A DNA stretch of 64,000 bases from Undaria pinnatifida. Its lineage: Eukaryota; Sar; Phaeophyceae; Laminariales; Alariaceae. Below the pieces are notes generated by a model that made no database searches, had not been told where the DNA came from, and worked only from the letters and a program-made list of their open reading frames with translations. The stretch covers positions 6,902,574 through 6,966,573 of the forward strand of contig JABAKD010000014.1 in assembly GCA_012845835.1 (NCBI GenBank), read 5' to 3'. A program made the position numbers and the translations under genes. Numbering within the stretch: the first letter of the stretch is position 1; each line of letters starts with the position of its first letter. Positions 33,856 through 42,800 of this stretch are shown one piece after another.

Positions 33856-36800
33856 GTGAGAGCGAGCGGTGGATGGGAGGATGGAGGGGGGGGGGGGGGG
33901 GCTACTTTGAGGTAACATCGTAGACGGGTGGGCTCCGATCAACAGGGAGTAACAAGAGAGATGCAGATGTGCAGAGCGACATTATGTGGTGGTGTCCCAA
34001 CAGATATCTACGTCGATTGCACGTTGCAATTTTGGTAGCAGCGTTAAGCATGCACGCCTACATTCCAGCAGCAAACCCGCGACGATATCCCAGAGGACGC
34101 CCTGACCACTTTTTAATGAATTCCTCGTGCAACACCCTTCCCTGGTTTGGTCGAGGCTAGTCTTTCGGCCACCTGGGTGTATTTTGGGGACAACCCACTG
34201 AAACACGCAGCGAAAGGAACCGCGCTACCGCCCGTGCCGACCTCGACCCCCCCCTCCCAAGGGTAGAGGTTAAGGAGTAGGGGTGGCAGCGTACTTCGAT
34301 AGAGGCGCACTTATCGTTTTCTGGTGCTACTCGTTTTGAGGAGTTCCATACCGAACCCCACAACGGATTGCGATAAAGTATGAATCTGCAACCCGGTGGA
34401 CAGTTTTCATGGCCTATATATATATATATATATTTTTCAGCTGGACATGCCTCCTCAATACGTGCATGATCTGTTCAGTGCCATGCTAACCTCCGTGTCC
34501 CCAACCCCCCCCCCCCCCGCCTTCCCTTGCACCCTCGGGTTTGCGGTGGTTTCCGTGACGACTTTTCTTGAAAACAACTTGCAGCTGGACATGCCTCCTG
34601 AAGTTGCCGGCGTGACGTTCCTAGCTTTCGGAAACGGTGCTCCCGACGTTTTCGCGGCTATCGTCGCCTTGACTACCGCTACGGACAAGGAGAGCGCTCT
34701 GCTGGTGGGGGTGGCATCGCTACTGGGATCATGTGCGTGCTTGAAATGGAGCTGAGCTAGCGTTGTTACGGTAGAGAAGGTGCTTTGTTTCGTAAGTCTG
34801 TGGGCTGTCTGGAGTCAACGGGTAGTTGTTGGGGGAGGGTAGAGGGAGAGGGGGCGGTGTACTCATTTCATGCGCAGCCGTAGTCGTTCAGACCATTGGC
34901 CGTCGCATCCCTACCCTGCTGGGACGCAACACGTCGGGTTGTCGACGACCAGGCAGAAATCGGGTGCACCAAGCGCGAAGCTCCGTGAGGGGTTCGGTGA
35001 GTCGCATGAAGGGTGAGCTGCATCCTACTAAGAACTCCTTGTGAGGCGGACTTCCTCACCTTGTGCGTAGTTAAATTTCTTGCACATCGGATGACAGCTT
35101 CGAATTTATTTACTTGCTTTCTGGTGTGGCCGCTTGAAGAAACAGCAACGAGGATACTATGAAACTGCCTCGTGGATGCCTTACCATGCCCACATTACGG
35201 GGGGGGGGGGAGGGGGGGGAAGATAACATACGTTCACGTGATTGACGTCTATTTTTCGTCATAATGGGACGCCACCGTGCTCTGTAGACGGGGGCGGGGG
35301 GGGGGCGGGGGAGAGCAAGGCGAGGGAGTGGAAGAAGGAGAGTGGCTCACCCTCACGCCAACCATCACCTCCACTCCCACCCCCCATCCCTACCCCTCCC
35401 CCCCCCCCCCCCCCCCCCCCACCCTTACCCCCACCTCAATCCCACCCCCACCCCCCCGCATTTTTGCCCCACACGCATAGCTATTGTTTTTCGGCGATGA
35501 TGACGGATACAGTGGTGGTGGGTAGTGTTGTTCGCGTTGCTCTCACCCCGCCCCACCCCACCCCACCCCACCCCACCCCACCCCACCCCACCCCACCCCA
35601 CCCCACCCCACCCCACCCCACCCCAACCCATCCAACCTCACCCCACCCCACCCCACCCCACCCCACCCCACCCCACCCCACCCCACCCCACCCCACCCCA
35701 CCCCACCCCACCCCATCCCACCCCAACCTATCCAACCCCACCCCACCCCACCCCACCCAACCCCAACCCATCCAACCGCAACCCACCCCACCCCACATGC
35801 ATGGCTATCGTTTTTTTCAGCGGTGATGACGGTGACAGTGGTGGTGGGTAGCGTTGTTTATGTGGCTTCGACGGTTGCTGCGACCAAGGTGCCCCCGGCG
35901 TCGTTTACTCGGGACGTTGTGTTTCTATTTTTGGCGCTTCTGCTGATGCTGGGCTCGGCCTACGCGGAGAGAATTTCGGTGAGAGGGTTTTTCTTCTGTG
36001 GTTTTCGTGTTGTTTTTTTATTCGCTTTGTTTTATTGTGCGTTCATGTTTGTGTGTGTGTTTTTCTCGTTGTTTGTTCTTGCTATTTTTCTTTTTTTCTT
36101 TTTTTCTTTTGTGTTTTCGTGTTTTTGTGTTTTTTTTTTTTGGGGGGGGGGTTGTTTCCTTGTTTTTGATCCAGCAAAATGTTCTTAGTCTTGTTTGTTG
36201 TTCCTTTTGTATTAATTGTTTTTTATTTGCTGTGTTTTTTCTTGTTTTTCTCGGGTGTTTTTCATCCTTTCTGCTGTGAATAGAACAGGATCGCTGTTAT
36301 TTCCTGTTTTTTTTATATCTTGAGAGGGTTTGCATTATAGTCGGCGGGGGGGGGAGGGGATTTGAACTTTCTTGTTCGTGAAAATGGGGTGATACTTTAG
36401 GGCTCGCGGTGAACACGTTAGAGGTGGGTCGCATGTCTGTTGATGCTATGTGGGGTGGTGTTGGAGTCGGATGTAGAGTGTAGGGTAAGACAGGGAAGGG
36501 TGGGATAACGTGTGGAGCATCGGGGAGGTGTGGTATGGTGTGATTTTGTCCGTTGTAGTAGCGTATAGCGCAGTGTACTGCATTTTAATGCAGTCCCGTG
36601 TAGGGTCGTGCAACATGGGGTTTTTATGGTACCCTTCTTAGACCTTCAATGTGGTGTAGTATGGTGTGGGGTAGTGTTGTTGTTGTGCCGTGCAACGTAA
36701 TGCATGTTTCGGTGTAGCGCAGCAGCACAGCATAGACCCGCCAGTAAGAAAAGCGCCTATTTATCTCTTATTAAGAAAGCGATGCTCACTCATGTGCTGT

Positions 36801-39800
36801 CGCTATTAACCAACATAAGTGGACTGAGAAATCGTGCTCAGCGGCGAGCGCTACACTAAATCATACCTGGTATATAATAAGTCTATGCTCAAGGTTCTTC
36901 AAGGGTGGTGTCACAATAAGAATCTGAGGCTCACTCCGAATAGGAGTTTATTGTGGGGCCAATAGTGTAGTGCAGTAGGCGTAACAGGGAAGGAACGGGG
37001 GGGTCCCGACGGAGCGTCATCGGGCAGTTGTATCATATTTTGTCTCGCGCCCCCTTATTGGCCCTACACCAAGTCAGCTTACTTCGCACGGGGAGGGATC
37101 AAATCACCCCCCCGCCGTAATCCTAATGTAATCTATAAACCCAAGCGCCAGCCCTTCTCAGTTTATAATATTTCACCCTCAATGAAACGCTAGCCCTAAT
37201 CCTCACCTCAATCCTACCTATCCAGAGAACAAACGATTACCGCGCGCTGCTCACCCCACAGCCCCCCACTCCAACCCCAACCCCGGCCCCCACCCTACCC
37301 CCCGTCCTGTGCCATGCGGCGTGCTCAGCTGTGGCTTGCCACCTGCTATCTGGCGTTGTACGGTGTGTATGTGGTGTGTGTATTCAAGGGGCCCGGGGCG
37401 GGGCGCGCTCAGTCTGCCAGTGACAGCCAAGAGGGGTTGGAGGTGGGGGGGCTGGCCAGCTACGGGAGCGATGGCAGTCTTGAAGCTGTGGACAGCAACG
37501 TGGAGCATGCCCGGTGGATGTAAGTGAAGGGGGTAATGCCCCCCCCCCCTCCCTCCCTCCCTCCCTCCCTCCCTCTTTTTCTCTACCCCTCCCTCCTTCT
37601 CCCTCCTCCCCCCCCCTCCCGCCCTACAAATGAATCACCGTAGGCAAAACATCATGTAAGATTTTGAACGATAGAATGGGAACAACGTTCGAGAAGAAGA
37701 ACAATAAAATGAACGAAGGGTAAGCAGGGTTTCTTAGGCCAAACCGTAGCTGCATAGACCATGTGTACACATATAGATAAGATAATTCAAGGGAGGGAAG
37801 ACGCCGGGCTAACGACGTACTGTTTCTTCCTAGATGTACAGAAGGCCTAGGACACAGTATGGAGGAATGGGTCGTGGAAAACGATGTGGGAACGGCAGCT
37901 TGCGCTGCCGGGGTTGTAACGAAGACCACTGATAGGGACAGCTTACGCTATACCTACAACGGGACCCGAAGGGTGCGCCAGCTAGCGTTGGGCTGCGAAA
38001 GCAACTGAGTTAAATCGACACACGACGCGTACGAAAATACGTGAAAGTGTGGTGAGCTAAAGCTTTATTTTTCCCCATCCGCCGGAGGAAGATGTGGGAA
38101 ATTGGGGTTAGAGGAAAGGTGCAGAGAATGATGAAAAATTTGATGGAAGGTGCGAGAAGTGCTGTGATGCTGGACGGGGAATGTCTAAGGAAGTTGATAC
38201 TAGTATTTCACAAGGAGTTGCACAGGGATGTACACCATCACCCAATCTATTCGAGGTGTATGTTGATGACATGATAGTAGCAGTGGAAGCAGCAAAGCCA
38301 GGAATCACGATGGGGGAAGATTCGGTGTCGGGGTTGATGTTTGCGGATGATTTGGTGTTGATATCAGAGACACCCTAAGGGTTGCAGTAACAGATGAGAG
38401 AAATCACTGGAGTACACTAGGAAATGGAGAGCGACAGCGAACGTGAAAAAATGCGCGGTAGTTGTATGTAACGAAGAAGAGAAGAGGTAAATCCGGTAAA
38501 TTTCAAGTGGACGTGGGGAGAAGATGAACTACCGATCGTAGACCAATACACGAACCTTGGCGTAGAGATCTCAAAGGAGCGCTCTCGGGGTACGTACACA
38601 CATACCGACAGTAGTGGGAAAGGGTAAAACGCAAGTAGGCAAGGTGCATGCAATCCTTACAGACTCGCACCTTGACACTAGGATTGAAATATGTATCATG
38701 GTGAATGTGGTTGTACGAAAGCTAGAGTATGCAGGAGAAGTATGGGGAGGGAACGCGAAGTTCGTAAAACAACTGGAAACAGTGCAGATGACAGCAGCTA
38801 AAAAGATACCAGGATGCTCAAGGGCGACGAGCAATTCGATATTAAGAGTGGAACTAGGAAGGTACCCTCTTGAAACTGATAGAGACGTGAGAAAGTTGAA
38901 ATGACAATAGTAAGTAAGGAATATGCCGGAAAAGAGGTTGCCAGCCATAGCTGATAGGGCTGTATGGGGGAAAACGACAAAAGGGCGAAATGGAACGACA
39001 TGGGATAAAATAGTCGAAAAAATATGGAAGGATTTATGAGACCGAGAAAAGGTACTGTCCGTAGAGAAGTTTGGCGGGTACAAGACAGAAGTAAAAGAAA
39101 GGATAGAAGAGAGGGAAAGGCTAGCGCTAAGAAGTAAGGTGAAAGAGGACAAACACTTGAGAGATATACAGGGGGTTGAGGGAAGATATTGGAATGAAAA
39201 CGTATCTGCACGGCCCAATGGACTACACGAAAAGCTGAAATTGCGATTTCGTGTAGGGGACCTGGACCTACCAGACAGAAGAGATATACCAGTAGTCGGG
39301 AGGAGGAGGACGTGGATGTACACATGTGCCCGTGTGGCACAACAATAGAGAGTAGAACTCTTATAAAAGGATAATGTGAAATATACAAGGAGGAACGGAA
39401 AGTGTTAGTGGAGGAGATGAGGAAATTTGACGGATGTGACATGCAAGAGTTTGGTAGACTAGAGAGTAGCGACAAAACGATCGCTATCCTAGGAGATAGA
39501 TGGTGGCCACAGACGGCGAAAACAGGAAGGGGATAGGACAAGCAAACAGTTTCCATGTAATAAATGGAAAAAACGTGATGAGCGCCCCAATGTTGGAGGA
39601 GTCTCTATGAGGAGTATGAACGGTGCTTCGTCTCGAAAGGGATGCATGGTCAATGGTGGAATGACTAAGGCAAGCAACGAATCAGTACGCCCCCCCCCCC
39701 CTCCCCTCCCCCCCCCCCCCCCCCCCCCCGCCTCCGCTCCCTCCCTACTCCTCCCGCCCCCGCTCTCTCCTCCCCCCCTCCCCCCTCCGCTCCCTCCCTC

Positions 39801-42800
39801 CTCCTCCTGCCCCCGCTCTCTCCTCCCCCCCTCCCCCCTCCCTCCTCCCCACCTCCTCCCTCCTTCCCTTCCCTCCTTCCCCTCCCTTGCCCTCCACCTC
39901 GTTTTGTGTTGCTTTGTATGTTTCGTTTGATTTGTTTTTGTTTTTGTTTAGTTAGTTGTAAAGTTACCTGCTAGGTTATTAGTTCTTGTTGCGTGTGCTT
40001 TTTGTCTCCTTTAGTTTTGTTTTGTTTTGTTTTTTTGATGGATTTTTTTTTGTTTTTTTCGGGTTATTTTCTGTGTTTTGTCCGCACACAAGAAACCAAG
40101 CGCCTCGGTGTGCTATACCGACGTTGCGGCTAAACCTGCCCCCCCCCCCCCCCCCCTGCCCCCCTCCCAAACGCCAACCCACGGTGGTCTGCACGCAACA
40201 GTCCCTCCTGGGAGACGCCGTCCAAACCGGGTGGGACGGCGGCGTGTGCAACCCGGGGATCATCCCCGACCACCCCTGATGTGCTCAACGCCACCCAGGG
40301 GTCGACGATTCCACGCGACAAGGCCAGCACTAAAATTAACGCTACCATAGGTGGACAAGACCCGGAGGCTGGAGAGGGGAAGGATGAGTTCTCGAGCTGC
40401 GGACACCGTGTAAAAAACGATTTCTTCGGTGGAGGCGGTGGTGATGACGAGGAGGCGGGGGAGGAGGAAGAGCGGTCACTGCTTGGCCGCAGCGGGAGGG
40501 ATGCCGGAGGGGGCGCGGCTATGGGAGGGGGGCGAGGGTCGACGGGAGGGGAGGAGGCGTGGGGGTTGGGGGGGGACGTTCGCTCTATGGTTCCCGGCAG
40601 CACCGTATCGATGTTCCTTGAGGTGGGTATTGGGAATAGTGCAGGAGGGGGCAGGGTGTAGGGGGTGAATATGTTGGTTGACGGAACTCTTGCCCCTTGA
40701 TGGGCAACCGCCGTCCCCTTGACGTGAAGACGTCGACCCCTTGACGTTCTTGACGGCCAGCCGTCAAAGAAAAATCCGCAGTAAAAATTACAAATAAGAG
40801 GCCTTGAAGAGACGAAACTACAGTAGATCGTCAGCCGGCGGATTTGGTTGGGGGGTTGGCAGGGGGGGTGCTTGTTTCGGCGGAAGAAGCGTTGATCACG
40901 AGTGATCGTTGTTGCATTGCAGCGTGTGCGGCGAGGTCTAGGGCAAAGATGTGGGTTGACCGCGCTGTTGCCCTTTGACGACGGCCGCCAAGGAAGGAAC
41001 TCCACACACTAAAAATTATAGGATTAGTCCAAAGACGCCTTGACGGATCAAAACTAAACCGTCAACCCACCTCTTTGGTCTCGGGCGCCGAGCGGGTCCC
41101 GCTACCTCTACCCACCCCACCCCACACAACACAACACATCACAACACAACATAACACAACGCAACGCAACACAACCCCGCACAACCTGACTCCACCCCTC
41201 CCACTCCCCCCCGGCCCCACGCCACCCCCACCCACCCACCCCCACTTCAATCAACCCAACCCAACCCAACTCCACTGTCTTCCCCCCCCGCCTCCATTCC
41301 CCCTACAGCCCCCTCCACTCCGCTACCACCTCTGCCCCCCCCCCCCCCAGTCCTCTCTCCACCACACCCCACCCCGCCCCACCCCTACCCCCACCCCTAC
41401 CCCCGCGTCGTTCCGCCTTCTTGACTCGACCAAAACGGTGCTCGTTTACAGGAGGACGATTCGGTGGCTAGCTGGCTAGCGCAGCGGCAAATGAGAAGGT
41501 GGGGAGGAGGAGGTCGATTATCTGGGATGAGCGCATACGGAGCCGGCACCGGTCGGGTGGGCGGTGCAATGACGGAACCCCTCCTGGCCGTCGGAGACGG
41601 ATCTCAGATCGGTTCTCAGAAGGATCCTCGGAACGGTTCTCGGAGCGGTTTTTCTGGGAGTGGTTTTTCAACGAACGATTCTAGTTTTTCTTCCCGATGT
41701 AGCCGCCAGGCGGACGACCTGTACGGGGATTCGTTGGAGACTGGCTTCAGCAGACGAAGGTGCGTTAGGGCTAAGGTGGTAAAGTTGCGGCACGAAGTTA
41801 TCCCCGTGAGAACTGTGGTTTCTGTTTTTTTGCGACAAAATGGTTGGAACTTCGTATTGTGTGTGTTTTTTGCTTTTTTTGTTCATATGGCAGCAAAAAG
41901 GGGTATAGAGTAAGATGAGACAGTGGGGGCCGAAAAAACTTGTTTCTATGCAGGTTTTGTGTCTGGTTACTGGTTACGCTTGATCTTTCACTCGTCCTGG
42001 TGTTGTATGTACGGGGATACCATGGCATTAGTTATAACCCACCTTATCGAACAAAACGTATCCAGTTAATAATTGGAAACGAACAGGTTATGGTTTTCCT
42101 CTGGTTGGTCCAAAAACGCGCCCGCCGTAAAAATCAGGCGTTTTTTTTGTGCGACCTGGGAAACTGGATTTGGACCGAATTAATTGTAAAGAATAGCTCT
42201 AAAAATGTTTCGGTAGCCTTTTATTTTAGTCTGTGCCAAAACGAATAAGTCGCTGCGGCGGCGCGCGCACGTGACGACGCATGCCGTCGACCACCCCGGT
42301 TGTTGTCACCTGTTTTCTGTTAGCCTTCTGCGCTGATGGGGTGTCTTTTTTAGTGTCATTATCATATGCCTTTTCCTGGCACTGGTATTATATGTCGTAG
42401 GACTCGAACGCGTTTTTTTCGCCAAGTAAAATCCTACTACTTTTTGTATTTTATGTTGCCTCCCCCGCCCATCTCTCGGCTATACTACATCAACGCTCTG
42501 CCTTCCCGCCCCCCCCAATGGACTGTTACTGTTTCAGGTTCGAGCATGCCTGGGAAAGCATCCAGTGGAAGCAATGGCGATTAAGGCGGCGTTTTCGTCG
42601 CCAGATGGGGAGCATTGCCACGTCAGAATCGCGATGGTATCAGCAGGTGTTTTGTGTCCTTGAGTATCCGTTCATCCTCGTCAGGAACGCTACGATACCC
42701 CCGGTCGAAGCCGACTCGTGGTCCCAGACCCAAGCCGTGGTGCGTTTTTGTGTGATTTGTCTTTCGTCGTGTTTTTTGTTTGCGTGTTTTTTTCATTCGT

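Noticed and set aside
35242-35851. Pro/His/Thr-rich and Trp/Gly/Val-rich frames over 100 codons
   Set aside because: They are translations of the (CCCCA)n tract; the true coding sequence here is exon 35821-35978.
38571-39556. Two roughly 250-codon frames on the - strand
   Set aside because: They lie antisense to the LINE relic, whose + strand fragments match reverse transcriptase motifs in order.
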